The notes under the pieces are model-generated. The model saw only the letters and a program-made list of their open reading frames with translations. It had not been told where the DNA came from and did no database searches. This document shows positions 51,071 through 59,930 of a stretch of 64,000 nucleotides of DNA, piece by piece. Made by a program: the position numbers and the translations under genes. Origin of the DNA: Pseudomonadales bacterium (GTDB lineage: Bacteria; Pseudomonadota; Gammaproteobacteria; Pseudomonadales; DC-out160); assembly GCA_019090455.1 (NCBI GenBank), contig JAHRWA010000015.1, forward strand, positions 150,512-214,511, read 5' to 3'. Each line of letters opens with the position of its first letter. The stretch's first letter is position 1.

Positions 51071-51328
51071 TTCCCCATCGGTTCTGTTTCAAGCCGAGGC
51101 TCTTATCCATTCACGTTTCGCCAAACAGCGTGAGAGATAACCTCTGATGGAAATCGACGGCGTTGGTAAATATTGTTTGATAGTTTCATGCTCTGATGCA
51201 ATCAAATGCTAACCCCATACGTCTTCTATCTGATTACGCTAGGATGGACAGTAAATTAAGGCTGTCTTCAGCGTCATCAATTCACGAGATTCAATCTCTC
51301 AACGGTTAATTAGACAGGCAAACCAAAA

Positions 51329-51586
51329 ATGAAAAACAAAAACACGATTATATCAACGGCCATCGCAGGTGCTTTATTAGTGGGTATTAGTTCGCTTCCC
51401 ACTACAGCGGTAGCGGGTAAGCCAGGATTTGAAAAATGCCAAGGAATTGCTAAAAAGGGGATGAATGACTGTGGCACGAGTAAGCACAGTTGTGCTGGCC
51501 AAGCAGCGAAGGATGGTGATGCAGAGGAATGGGTCTATGTGCCTGAAGGTACCTGCAAAAAAATAGTCGGCGGGAAAGTTAAATAG
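51329..51586 (+). CDS. bufA: Bufferin precursor (DUF2282, BufA1-type RiPP precursor)
   Basis: An 85-residue precursor of the bufferin class, ribosomal peptides that bind copper after modification. A signal peptide (about residues 1-29, ending TTAVAG) is followed by four Cys in EKCQGIAKKGMNDC, KHSCAGQA and PEGTCKKIVGG, the DUF2282 pattern. In characterised bufferins the MNIO enzyme converts Cys to thiooxazole-type groups and the peptide is exported to the periplasm to sequester metal. It is followed by bufB, bufC, doxX, sigma and anti-sigma genes in one direction. The ATG has a weak ribosome site. Confidence 0.95.
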   Translation: MKNKNTIISTAIAGALLVGISSLPTTAVAGKPGFEKCQGIAKKGMNDCGTSKHSCAGQAAKDGDAEEWVYVPEGTCKKIVGGKVK

Positions 51587-51648
51587 CTCGTCTGTTGAAA
51601 AACCATTACGTTATAAATTAAGAGACGTTACAAAAGGGTGAGAAGACA

Positions 51649-52554
51649 ATGTCGAATAGTAATTTAAAAGGAGTAGGCGTTGGCTTTCGGGATAGGCATT
51701 TCGACGATATCCTGGAACAGGACCATGGGATTAAGTGGTTTGAACTTCTCACCGAAAATCATCTTACGGTGGATAGTATTGCTTTTTATCAAGCAGAGAA
51801 AATTCGAGAGGATTTCCCGGTGACCCTACACGGTGTCGGAATGTCCCTCGGATCGACTGATCCATTGAATCAAGATTACATGAAGAAACTAAAAGTGTTG
51901 ATTAGTCGTATCCAACCCGAATTAGTTTCCGATCATCTTGCTTGGGTTTCCCATGAGGGTGTGTACGGTCACGAATTATTGCCGTTACCCTACAATGAAG
52001 AAACGCTTCAGCATCTAGTGTGTCGGATTAGCCAAGCGCAAGAGTTGTTGGGGAGGACTCTGGTGATTGAAAACCCTTCTTCCTACCTGTCGTTTGCACA
52101 CTCGGAAATGAGCGAAGCTGAATTTTTAACGCAGCTAGTGAAAATGAGCGGCTGCGATCTTTTGTTGGATATTAATAATTTGTATATTAGCGCGACTAAT
52201 CTAGGGTTTGATGCCTTGGATTACCTCCAGGCTTTGGATGCGAATAAAATTAAACAGATACATTTAGCGGGATATGATGTTCAGGCTGGGGGTGAAGGCA
52301 CACAATTTCTTTTTGATACACATGGTTTTCCTGTCCGTGAGCCTGTATGGCAGCTTTATGAAAAAGCCGTATCTTTATATGGCCGTATTCCGACTCTTAT
52401 CGAGTGGGATACGGATATCCCGGCTTTTAATACTTTGGTGCAGGAAGCTGAAAGGGCTCAAAACCGACTCGATAGTGCGACGCGTACAGAGCTGTTGGAA
52501 GGGCATGGTGCGAAGAGACGCGAGATTGAAAAAAATGAATTCAGGGTGGCTTAA
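51649..52554 (+). CDS. bufB: Multinuclear non-haem iron oxidase (MNIO, DUF692), bufferin-modifying enzyme
   Basis: A 301-residue DUF692 protein with a TIM-barrel. Metal-binding motifs are visible in order: LHGVGMSLGS near 63-72, VSDHLAW near 94-100, VIENPSSY near 139-146, LLLDINNLYIS near 174-184, QIHLAGYD near 204-211, FDTHGFPV near 222-229 and LIEWDTDIP near 246-254. The enzyme installs oxidative modifications on Cys residues of the precursor, with BufC. It lies 62 bases after the precursor gene and 2 bases before bufC, a typical arrangement. Confidence 0.96.
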   Translation: MSNSNLKGVGVGFRDRHFDDILEQDHGIKWFELLTENHLTVDSIAFYQAEKIREDFPVTLHGVGMSLGSTDPLNQDYMKKLKVLISRIQPELVSDHLAWVSHEGVYGHELLPLPYNEETLQHLVCRISQAQELLGRTLVIENPSSYLSFAHSEMSEAEFLTQLVKMSGCDLLLDINNLYISATNLGFDALDYLQALDANKIKQIHLAGYDVQAGGEGTQFLFDTHGFPVREPVWQLYEKAVSLYGRIPTLIEWDTDIPAFNTLVQEAERAQNRLDSATRTELLEGHGAKRREIEKNEFRVA

Positions 52555-52556
52555 GG

Positions 52557-53402
52557 ATGAAACTGGCTGAGTTACAAAAGCAAATGCTAGATTGTCTCTA
52601 TGGCGAAAAAATAACGTCGAGTCATACGGGGTCACAAGGATCTGTGGGTTCACAAAGATCTAGGTTGTCAGAACTCATTGCACCGACTCCCTATGGGTCG
52701 AGTGCTGAATTGCTGGAAATATACCGGGGCAGTGCACAGGCAGGATTACAGTCTGCGCTGTCGGATATTTTTCCCGTTTGTGAGCGTTTGGTGGGGCGGC
52801 GATTTTTTCTTGGATTAGTTTCACATTATCTTAAAGTACACCCGTCGCAGTCATTCGACATTGGAGAGTTAGGAGCCTGTTTTCCTCAATTTCTTAAGGA
52901 GAATGCGCTTCAGTTAAATATTGAGGAGTTGCCTTATTTAGGTGATGTAACACAGCTAGAGTTATGTTGGCATCAAGTACAGGATCAATCATTGGAATCA
53001 GCAGCGGTAAATAACCTACAAGCGTTGTCTGAAGTGGATGAGGATCAGCAAGCGGCAATCCGGTTTACTCTTTCTGCAAGCACTCGACTAGTGAATTCCA
53101 TTTACCCTATTTTCCGGATATGGCAGGCGAACCAGCAATCCGCTACGGATACTGATGATATCAACGTGATGGAGGGTGGTGGGGCTGTATTCATATGGCG
53201 AGATTTGTTATTTAAATTGAGGATGGAGAGTGTTAGTGAAACCGTGAGTTCATGGATGCAGGCGCTGCAACAAAATCTCACGTTGGGTGAAATTGAGTTG
53301 ATGCATAACGACAACAGCATTAATCAAAATGCGAGTGATCAAATAGAACAAGTTCTTCCTTGGCTTATGCAGCAGGGTATTATCGATGGTTTTTATTTTT
53401 AG
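52557..53402 (+). CDS. bufC: Bufferin maturation partner (DUF2063, BufC-type)
   Basis: A 281-residue DUF2063-family protein that recognises the precursor and delivers it to the MNIO enzyme. The N-terminal helical domain contains YRGSAQAGLQSALSDIFPVC near 57-76, followed by GRRFFLGLVSHYLKVHPSQS, which is diagnostic of the family (wHTH/peptide-binding arrangement). The C-terminal portion (about 200-281) is less conserved. ATG at 52557 is 2 bases after the bufB stop, with AAGG overlapping it; translational coupling is likely. Confidence 0.92.
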   Translation: MKLAELQKQMLDCLYGEKITSSHTGSQGSVGSQRSRLSELIAPTPYGSSAELLEIYRGSAQAGLQSALSDIFPVCERLVGRRFFLGLVSHYLKVHPSQSFDIGELGACFPQFLKENALQLNIEELPYLGDVTQLELCWHQVQDQSLESAAVNNLQALSEVDEDQQAAIRFTLSASTRLVNSIYPIFRIWQANQQSATDTDDINVMEGGGAVFIWRDLLFKLRMESVSETVSSWMQALQQNLTLGEIELMHNDNSINQNASDQIEQVLPWLMQQGIIDGFYF

Positions 53403-53430
53403 TTTCATCCGGTCTTGGTGAGGAACCTTT

Positions 53431-53901
53431 ATGTCTGCACTACAATTTACCCTGAAAACATCCTCTTTTGGCATTCGAGGATTAGACTCCATTCAATGGG
53501 TCTTGTTGTTAGCATTGAGACTCTGGTTAGCGAAAGTTTTTTTTATGTCGGGTTTGACTAAAATTCAGAGTTGGGAAACGACATTGATGTTGTTTCAGTA
53601 TGAGTATGCGGTTCCTTTTATTTCAGCCAGTATGGCAGCAGTGTTAGCTACTGGCGTTGAGCTAGTTGTTCCTGTGTTGCTTGTGTTGGGTTTATCCACA
53701 CGCATTAATATAGTGGTGTTGTTTGTGCTAAATGTTATTGCGGCGATTTCCTATCCAGACATCAGTCCGGCGGGGGAAAAGGACCACATTATGTGGGGGT
53801 TAGCCTGTGCCATGCTCCTCTTTTATGGACCCGGTGCGGCTTCTATTGATTATATTGTGCGAAGAAAATGGTTAGAACCAGTTAATGAGACAAAGGAGTG
53901 A
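53431..53901 (+). CDS. DoxX-family membrane protein
   Basis: A 156-residue inner-membrane protein with four hydrophobic helices. LRLWLAKVFFMSGLTKIQSW near 31-50 is the DoxX signature, and PDISPAGEKDHIMWGLACAM near 109-128 forms the third to fourth helices. DoxX members often accompany bufferin clusters; a redox or quinone-related role has been proposed for the family, but the reaction here is not known. AGGAA is 6 bases before the ATG. It lies between bufC and the sigma factor gene in the same direction. Confidence 0.92.
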   Translation: MSALQFTLKTSSFGIRGLDSIQWVLLLALRLWLAKVFFMSGLTKIQSWETTLMLFQYEYAVPFISASMAAVLATGVELVVPVLLVLGLSTRINIVVLFVLNVIAAISYPDISPAGEKDHIMWGLACAMLLFYGPGAASIDYIVRRKWLEPVNETKE

Positions 53902-53935
53902 AATTTAAATTGAAAGCAATCTGGTGTACAGACGA

Positions 53936-54442
53936 ATGATTTCAAGAGAGCAGCTGAATCAGCTATATCGATATGCCTACTCGTTGACGCATAACGAGGA
54001 TACGGCTTTTGATTTAGTTCACGATAATGTCGAGAAATTTCTTAAGTCAGAGGATGCGTCTATCAAAGAGCCTTTGCATTTTATCATGCGATGCATTCGC
54101 AATAGTTATATTGATGATACGCGAAAGCACAATCTGCGCTTAATTAAGCACGAGGAAATTAGGACGACTGAATTAATCGTTAGCCCTGATCTTGATGAGG
54201 TGTTGGTAAGTGAAGGCGAAACCGACCGATTGCTCCAATCATTGCAGCCAGAAGAGCGAGAGTTGATTTACCTGACTGTCGTCGAAGAATATACCGTGCA
54301 GGAAGTGTCTGATATGAAAAATGTTCCGAGGGGTACTCTGCTTTCAAAACTTCATCGTATCAAAAAATCCCTCAAGCAAAAGTTATTACCTGATGCGGAT
54401 AATAGCCATCGAATTTCGGCTGCAAAAGGAGAACCGTTATGA
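53936..54442 (+). CDS. ECF-type RNA polymerase sigma factor
   Basis: A 168-residue sigma-70-family ECF factor. Region 2 appears in LYRYAYSLTHNEDTAFDLVH near 9-28, and region 4 in LQPEERELIYLTVVEEYTVQ followed by EVSDMKNVPRGTLLSKLHRI near 110-130. It likely directs transcription of the bufferin operon; several bufferin loci have their own sigma and anti-sigma pair. The start is uncertain: ATG at 53936 is chosen, with a GTG at 53924 as alternative. It overlaps the next gene by 4 bases. Confidence 0.9.
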   Translation: MISREQLNQLYRYAYSLTHNEDTAFDLVHDNVEKFLKSEDASIKEPLHFIMRCIRNSYIDDTRKHNLRLIKHEEIRTTELIVSPDLDEVLVSEGETDRLLQSLQPEERELIYLTVVEEYTVQEVSDMKNVPRGTLLSKLHRIKKSLKQKLLPDADNSHRISAAKGEPL

Positions 54443-55083
54443 ATGATAATAAGGCTCCATTATCAGATGCACTTAAAAAGCATTATGTTTCTAAAGAACT
54501 CTCGGATGATCGATGGGAAGCGTTAGATAATCTGCAACGTCAAGAACAACATCAACAACAGATACCTCTAAATTCAAATGAGAAAGCCAGCGCTAGCCTC
54601 TTTGATTTATTGTTTAAGTTGAAAGACAAAAGACATTTGGCTATTGCGGCCTCAGTGTTGATTGTCTTGGCGTTATTCCCTCTTCAAAACTGGATTTCGG
54701 GTTATCAAGATTCTAGCACTCTGGATCTGATCGTTGCGGAAGTGGCGTACAATCATAATAAGCGTATGAATGTCGAATTAGAAAGTACGAATTTGACTGC
54801 CATTGGAGACTATTTAGATCGACTCGATTTTAGTTTAATTCAATCCCGCGTTATGGATAGTGCTCGTTTTTCGCTTGTTGGTGGACGATATTGTTCTATC
54901 CAAGGTGAGCTTGCAGCACAGCTGAAGATTAAGGATAACGAAACCGGTGAGTTGCTGACATTTTATCAATTTAAAAGGCCGAAAGACTTTCACATTGAAA
55001 CAGTGATTCAAAAAAGATCTGCTGGAGCTTTGGTAAAGGTTTGGCAGGAAGGAGATTTATTAATGAGTTTAGCCGGAGCGTAA
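54439..55083 (+). CDS. Predicted membrane anti-sigma factor of the bufferin sigma
   Basis: A 214-residue protein with one membrane helix (LAIAASVLIVLALFPL near 71-86). The cytoplasmic N-terminus is short and charged, and the C-terminal 120 residues face the periplasm, containing a single Cys in RYCSIQGELAAQLKIKDN near 150-167. This topology, together with the 4-base overlap with the sigma gene, suggests an anti-sigma factor sensing a periplasmic signal such as copper. It does not show a clear zinc-binding anti-sigma motif at the N-terminus. Family assignment is by context, not strong motif. Confidence 0.72.
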   Translation: MNDNKAPLSDALKKHYVSKELSDDRWEALDNLQRQEQHQQQIPLNSNEKASASLFDLLFKLKDKRHLAIAASVLIVLALFPLQNWISGYQDSSTLDLIVAEVAYNHNKRMNVELESTNLTAIGDYLDRLDFSLIQSRVMDSARFSLVGGRYCSIQGELAAQLKIKDNETGELLTFYQFKRPKDFHIETVIQKRSAGALVKVWQEGDLLMSLAGA

Positions 55084-55246
55084 TGAACTTTTTTCAATGC
55101 TGTATTCAATGCTAAATTGTGTGTTGTACAGTTGATGTCTTGCGTGAATATGGCTCATGGGTAGTTTTTTGCATTGTGGGTTTAGAGAGGTTACAGTTCT
55201 GAACCTTTTGAGTGTTAAATCAATGCAATGAACAAGGAGAAGAGAA

Positions 55247-56800
55247 ATGTATCCAGGAAAGTGGGCACAGAAATTTCCAGAAAAGCCAGCGGTAATCAAT
55301 GCCGCCACCGGCGATAGCATTAGTTACAAGCAACTTAATGAACGATCAAACCAACTGGCAAACCTCATGTTCGACATGGGGGTTCGGCCGGGCGATCACG
55401 TCGCCATCTTTATGGAAAATAATTTAAGGTACTTTGAAGTGTTGTGGGCTGCGATGCGTTCTGGGCTTTACCTGACGCCAATCAATCGCTACCTGACAGA
55501 TGAAGAAGCCGGATACATTCTGGATAATTGCGAAGCCAAGGTGTTAGTGGCATCTAAATTTCTGGAAGAAGTTGCAGCGAAGATACCGCAACACGCGCCT
55601 AATTGTAAAACCTGTCTCATGGTGGACGGAGTCGTAGAGGGTTATGAAAGCTATGAGGACAAGATAGCGAATCAATCGATAGAAAATTTGGCGGAAGAAC
55701 CGGCCGGACAATTTATGTTGTACAGCTCTGGAACGACGGGACAGCCAAAAGGTATTTTCCGTGCCATGTCAGGCGATAGGGTTGATGAGAGTGCGGGCCC
55801 GATAGGGGGTATGTTAACGGGACTTTGGAGTGCTGACGAGAACAGTATCTATTTGTCTCCGGCCCCTCTTTATCATTCTGCTCCCAGTGGTTTTTGTCAT
55901 GGCGTCCAGGCCCTCGGTGGCACTATCGTGATGATGCCAAAATTTGATGGTATCGCAGCGTTGAAAGCGATTGAAGAATATAAGGTGACTCATAGTCAGT
56001 GGGTACCGACAATGTTTAGCCGAATGTTGAAAATGCCTGAGGCGGATTTAAAGCAATTTGATTTGTCTTCACATAAAGTGGCTATTCATGCTGCTGCCCC
56101 TTGTCCCGCGGGAATAAAGAAAAAAATGTTCGACTGGTGGGGACCTATCATATATGAATATTATGGCGGAACAGAATTAAATGGTTTTACCCATTGCGCA
56201 CCACAAGAGTGGCTTGCTAATGAGGGAACTGTTGGAAAACCTCTGCTGGGCATCATTCATATTTGTGACGAAGAAGGAAAAGAATTACCCGTAGGAGAAG
56301 CCGGTATTGTCTATTTTGAAATGCCACAAATGCCTTTCGAATACCATAAAGATCCCAGTAAAACGAAAAAGGCCCAACACCCTGATCACGATAACTGGTC
56401 TGCGCTAGGAGATGTTGGTTATGTTAATAAAGATGGTTACCTTTTCCTCACGGATCGATCCAGCTTTATGATCATTTCGGGTGGTGTGAACATCTATCCT
56501 CAAGAAATTGAAAACGAAATGATCTTGCACGATAAGATTGCTGATGTGGCCGTTATAGGTGTTCCGAGTGAGGAGATGGGCGAAGAGGTCAAAGCCGTAG
56601 TCCAGTTGATACCCGGTGTTGAAGCCAGTGATGAGCTAGCAGCTGAATTAGTGGGTTACGCTCGTGAAAACATAGCTCACTACAAGTGTCCTAAGAGTGT
56701 TGATTTTACAGATGAACTCCCGCGTTTGCCTACTGGGAAGCTGTATAAGCGCGTCCTGAAAGATAAATATTGGAGTAAGAAAGGATCTCGCATCGTATAA
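55247..56800 (+). CDS. AMP-dependent acyl-CoA synthetase
   Basis: A 517-residue CoA ligase. FMLYSSGTTGQPKGIFRAMS near 157-176 is the P-loop; IIYEYYGGTELNGFTHC near 301-317 is A5. WSALGDVGYVNKDGYLFLTD near 384-403 and MIISGGVNIYPQEIENEMIL near 408-427 are A7 and A8. LPRLPTGKLYKRVLKDKYW near the C-terminus contains the A10 Lys. The overall pattern is that of fatty-acid or cyclohexanecarboxylate-type acyl ligases used in beta-oxidation of unusual acids. AAGGAGAAG precedes the ATG. A long hairpin follows at 56872-56909. Confidence 0.9.
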   Translation: MYPGKWAQKFPEKPAVINAATGDSISYKQLNERSNQLANLMFDMGVRPGDHVAIFMENNLRYFEVLWAAMRSGLYLTPINRYLTDEEAGYILDNCEAKVLVASKFLEEVAAKIPQHAPNCKTCLMVDGVVEGYESYEDKIANQSIENLAEEPAGQFMLYSSGTTGQPKGIFRAMSGDRVDESAGPIGGMLTGLWSADENSIYLSPAPLYHSAPSGFCHGVQALGGTIVMMPKFDGIAALKAIEEYKVTHSQWVPTMFSRMLKMPEADLKQFDLSSHKVAIHAAAPCPAGIKKKMFDWWGPIIYEYYGGTELNGFTHCAPQEWLANEGTVGKPLLGIIHICDEEGKELPVGEAGIVYFEMPQMPFEYHKDPSKTKKAQHPDHDNWSALGDVGYVNKDGYLFLTDRSSFMIISGGVNIYPQEIENEMILHDKIADVAVIGVPSEEMGEEVKAVVQLIPGVEASDELAAELVGYARENIAHYKCPKSVDFTDELPRLPTGKLYKRVLKDKYWSKKGSRIV

Positions 56801-56871
56801 ATAGCTCGTGTTAGGAAAACACTTTTTAGTATTAACTAAAGCTAGATTTTCTAGATCTAACTAAGTGAAGT

Positions 56872-56909
56872 TTATATCATCGGTTATTAGCGAATAGCCG
56901 ATGATATAA
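56872..56909. terminator. 17-bp hairpin with a 4-base loop after the CoA ligase
   Basis: The arms 56872-56888 and 56893-56909 match except one G-T wobble pair, around loop AGCG. No T-tract follows, so it is a strong stem but not a classical terminator. Confidence 0.6.
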
Positions 56910-57076
56910 GGTAAGTGGATCAAAAAGTTAATAAAAATAATTTGACCCATGTCATCGCCAACTCGAATACGTCTCCCCTTTACGTTCTCCTTCAGTTTTA
57001 ATATCCAAGTTGATCTAATATTAAATTAACAACTCATGTTCTTAAGATACTAACGTATATTATTTGAGGGATAGAT

Positions 57077-57460
57077 ATGACTTCATTATTTGATCGTATA
57101 GGTGGAGAAGCGGCTGTAGACGCAGCAGTAGATATATTTTACGAGAAGGTGTTAGCCGACACGAGGATAAATGAGTTTTTTCGTGATCTGGATATGTCTG
57201 CACAATCGAGAAAGCAGAAAGCTTTTTTAACGATGGTTTTTGGTGGCCCGAGTCAGTATTCAGGAAAGGATATGCGTGCAGGCCATGCTCATATGGGTTT
57301 GACTGATGTTCATTTCGATGCCGTCGTTGAAAATTTGGCAGCGACACTAACGGAGCTGGGTGTGGGTGCTGCTGAAATTGGTGAGATAGCCGCCATTGCT
57401 GAAAGTGTAAGGGACGATGTCCTTAATCGAGATCCTCATCAGGCTTCAAAAGCCAGCTGA
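57077..57460 (+). CDS. glbN: Truncated haemoglobin, group I
   Basis: A 127-residue 2-on-2 globin (trHb group I) binding haem; likely involved in oxygen or nitric oxide chemistry. IGGEAAVDAAVDIFYEKVLA near 6-25 has the glycine motif and the B10 Tyr; FFGGP-like FGGPSQYSGKDMRAGHAHMG near 55-74 holds the distal/CD and F-helix region with the proximal His near HAHMGL. DVHFDAVVENL follows. No partner reductase nearby. GAGGG precedes the ATG. It is convergent with the acyl-CoA dehydrogenase pair, separated by a long hairpin. Confidence 0.92.
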   Translation: MTSLFDRIGGEAAVDAAVDIFYEKVLADTRINEFFRDLDMSAQSRKQKAFLTMVFGGPSQYSGKDMRAGHAHMGLTDVHFDAVVENLAATLTELGVGAAEIGEIAAIAESVRDDVLNRDPHQASKAS

Positions 57461-57505
57461 TGAAAAAGTCTTTAGATTATATTTTCTAGTTTGAATTATT
57501 GAAGC

Positions 57506-57547
57506 ACTTAGATTAACAAAATGAAAACAGGGATTGTTAATCTAAGT
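57506..57547. terminator. Perfect 14-bp hairpin between convergent genes, no T-tract
   Basis: ACTTAGATTAACAA (57506-57519) pairs with its complement at 57534-57547 around a 14-base loop. Between glbN and the minus-strand acyl-CoA dehydrogenase gene. Confidence 0.6.
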
Positions 57548-57581
57548 ACGGCTAGTTTTCTATGATTCCAGCTCCCAAGAT

Positions 57582-58748
57582 CTAGTCTTTCGGTAGACCC
57601 AATATTCTTTCTGAGATTATATTTTTTTGGATATTGGGTGTGCCTCCTCCGATAACAACGTCTGGCCAGCTAAGGGCGCGATACGCGTATCTGCCTTTGT
57701 CTAAGGCATCTGGGGAATTACGCGAATGTATGCCCACGTGTCCCATTAGTGATACCGCATAGTCTCCCATTTCTACTTCTAATGTAGCTTTGTGTAGCTT
57801 ATTGACCGAGGTTTCGCTGGAGACGGGTTCCCCTTTTAATTGTTTTGTTAAATACCGCATTCCGTTTAAGCGCATAGATTCAATGATGGTTTCAAAGCCT
57901 GCTACGGTTCTTCGTACGGATTGATCTTGAGTGGCAGGTTTGCCTTGTATTTCGATTCGTTTAACGAGAGCTTTTAGATCTTCTAGTTTGCGTTCCAGTC
58001 CAGCGACTTCCGCAATGCTGGAGCGTTCATTCGCAAGGGCGGATACTGTTACCATCCAACCTTTACCTTCTTCACCTAGCCGGTTTTCCTGCGGGACTTT
58101 GACGTCGGTAAAAAAGACTTCAGCGAATACAGCGCTACCCGTCATGTTCTTTATGGGGCGGACTTCAAGTCCAGGAGATTTCATATGAACTAGGAGGCAG
58201 GTAATGCCTTCATGTTTGTTTTCTGAAGAGGAGTCTGTGCGTACTAGCAGTATCATCCATTCCGCAAAGGGAGCTAGTGACGTCCACATCTTTTGACCGT
58301 TAACAAGATAGTGGTCGCCTTTGTTTTCTGCCTTACACTGGAGAGACGCAAGGTCGCTACCAATGTTGGGCTCTGAGTAGCCGGTACACCATTGGAATTT
58401 GCTATCTAAAATGTCAGGTAGAAAACGTTCTTGTTGGTCTTTCGTACCGTATTGAATGATGCCGGGTCCTACCCAAGACAAGCCCATAAAACAGGTGCCT
58501 AGCCCTGGCGTTTTAGCGATAGCCATTTCTTGTTTCAAAATAACCTGCTTCATTAGCGATCCACCGCCGCCGCCCATCTCTTTTGGCCAGGTGTACCCAA
58601 CCCATCTTTTTTCACGTACTTTTTTATTCCACTCAGTGACAAATGCCATTTCATCTTTCTTAGCCACTTTGTCTGGCATATTGGTTTTTATGAAATCACG
58701 AACCTCTTGTCGGAAGACAAGCTCATCGGGTGATAAATCGAAATCCAT
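57582..58748 (-). CDS. Acyl-CoA dehydrogenase, large-type subunit (pair 2)
   Basis: A 388-residue dehydrogenase. RWVGYTWPKEMGGGGGSLMK near 53-72 and WCTGYSEPNIGSDLASLQCK near 130-149 are family motifs. QKMWTSLAPFAEWM follows. The C-terminus reads DVVIGGGTPNIQKNIISERI, so the position that is Glu in the IEGGT element of the homologue at 23125 is Gly (VIGGGT). This fits the FadE-type large subunit of heteromeric enzymes acting on bulky CoA esters. AAGGA lies 8 bases before the ATG. It is co-directional with and 27 bases after the partner subunit gene. Confidence 0.9.
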   Translation of the reverse strand: MDFDLSPDELVFRQEVRDFIKTNMPDKVAKKDEMAFVTEWNKKVREKRWVGYTWPKEMGGGGGSLMKQVILKQEMAIAKTPGLGTCFMGLSWVGPGIIQYGTKDQQERFLPDILDSKFQWCTGYSEPNIGSDLASLQCKAENKGDHYLVNGQKMWTSLAPFAEWMILLVRTDSSSENKHEGITCLLVHMKSPGLEVRPIKNMTGSAVFAEVFFTDVKVPQENRLGEEGKGWMVTVSALANERSSIAEVAGLERKLEDLKALVKRIEIQGKPATQDQSVRRTVAGFETIIESMRLNGMRYLTKQLKGEPVSSETSVNKLHKATLEVEMGDYAVSLMGHVGIHSRNSPDALDKGRYAYRALSWPDVVIGGGTPNIQKNIISERILGLPKD

Positions 58749-58775
58749 CTTACTTTCCTTATCTTGTCTTATGAG

Positions 58776-59930
58776 TTAAAAGCTAAGCGCCGCAATACGG
58801 TCTTGGTGGAAGTGGGTATCGCCAAATGCCGGTCGCATCCACTTCGAACGTTTGATGAATAGTTGGATATCATATTCATCGGTGTAGCCAATCGCCCCGT
58901 GTAATTGAATGCTGTCGGTACCGATACGCACAAACGCATCAGAGGCGTAGGCCTTCGCGATAGAAGCGGATCGTGATAATGAACCATCAACTTCATCAGC
59001 CGCCCATGCCGCGTAGTAGGCTAGGGATTTGAATGACTCTATGTCTACGTACATATCCGCTAGCGGATGTTTGACTCCTTGATAACGTCCTATCGGAGCG
59101 CCAAACTGTATTCGTTCTTTTGCGTATTCTGTGGTGATGTTGAGAGCGGTTTCTGCCGCACCAACGGCTTCAGCGGTGACGGCGACGGCTCCGAGTTCAA
59201 GCAAACGGGATAGAGTCTCTGTTGCAGCGGGCCCTTCAGAGAGAATTTGATCTTTGGGTACGACGACATCGCTGAGTGAGAGTATTCCTTCGCGCTTTGT
59301 CTTATCAAAAGTTTCCGTCATGATTGTTTTCACGCCACTAGCGGAGCTGTCGACGATGGCGAGGGTAATATCCTCGGGTTTGTCATCAGCTCGAAAGGCA
59401 ACAATATAAAAATCAGCGGCATCCACATCACTAACAAAATGTTTTTCACCCGTTAAGCTGTAACCGTTAGATCGTTGTTTTCCTTTTTCTTGTAAGCCTC
59501 GTTCTTGTAAGCCTTGAAGTCGAATTCCCTCAGGCGTATGCCAGTTGGTTTTTTCATTGATAGCGATGCAACCGCGTTTTTGCCCACTTGCCATGGCGGG
59601 TAACCAGGTTTCTTTTTGCTGTTCAGTTCCCGCTGACAATAGCGCATCAATAGCCAAATTATGAGAAATAATAGGAGAGGGGAATAGGCTACGGCCAGAC
59701 TCTTCTAGTACGACAATCAGGTCCACCCATCCCATCCCTAAGCCGCCATAGTTTTCCGGAACGGTGATGCCCAGCCAGCCCAGTTCCGCCATTTCATTCC
59801 ATAAATCCTGAGAAAATCCGGCTTTGGATTCGGCTATTTTCCTGACCTCTGTCAGGGGGCATTTGTTATCAAGAAACCGCCTTACTTGTTCACGCAGAAG
59901 TTCCTGTTCTTCTGTAAATCCAAAATTCAT
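58776..59930 (-). CDS. Acyl-CoA dehydrogenase, partner subunit (pair 2)
   Basis: A 384-residue partner subunit. ELGWLGITVPENYGGLGMGW near 46-65 is the N-terminal motif. IQLHGAIGYTDEYDIQLFIK near 338-357 and the short end SFHQ-like HFHQDRIAALSF are typical of the smaller member of FadE pairs. Start: ATG at 59930, because GGAGA lies 7 bases upstream and the protein then begins MNFGFTEEQELLREQ; the frame extends further upstream to 59978 without support. It is the first gene of a minus-strand pair, diverging from the monooxygenase gene at 60494. Confidence 0.9.
   Translation of the reverse strand: MNFGFTEEQELLREQVRRFLDNKCPLTEVRKIAESKAGFSQDLWNEMAELGWLGITVPENYGGLGMGWVDLIVVLEESGRSLFPSPIISHNLAIDALLSAGTEQQKETWLPAMASGQKRGCIAINEKTNWHTPEGIRLQGLQERGLQEKGKQRSNGYSLTGEKHFVSDVDAADFYIVAFRADDKPEDITLAIVDSSASGVKTIMTETFDKTKREGILSLSDVVVPKDQILSEGPAATETLSRLLELGAVAVTAEAVGAAETALNITTEYAKERIQFGAPIGRYQGVKHPLADMYVDIESFKSLAYYAAWAADEVDGSLSRSASIAKAYASDAFVRIGTDSIQLHGAIGYTDEYDIQLFIKRSKWMRPAFGDTHFHQDRIAALSF

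Larger units (their letters stand above)
50752..51328. promoter_or_regulatory. 577-base region between kinase and bufferin genes
   Basis: It holds the minus-strand Fic remnant (50760-50957), an ATAATATATATTAT palindrome (50982-50995), the 29-bp inverted repeat, and then about 250 bases with no gene, presumably the bufA promoter. A sigma-factor-type promoter could not be identified with confidence. Confidence 0.5.
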
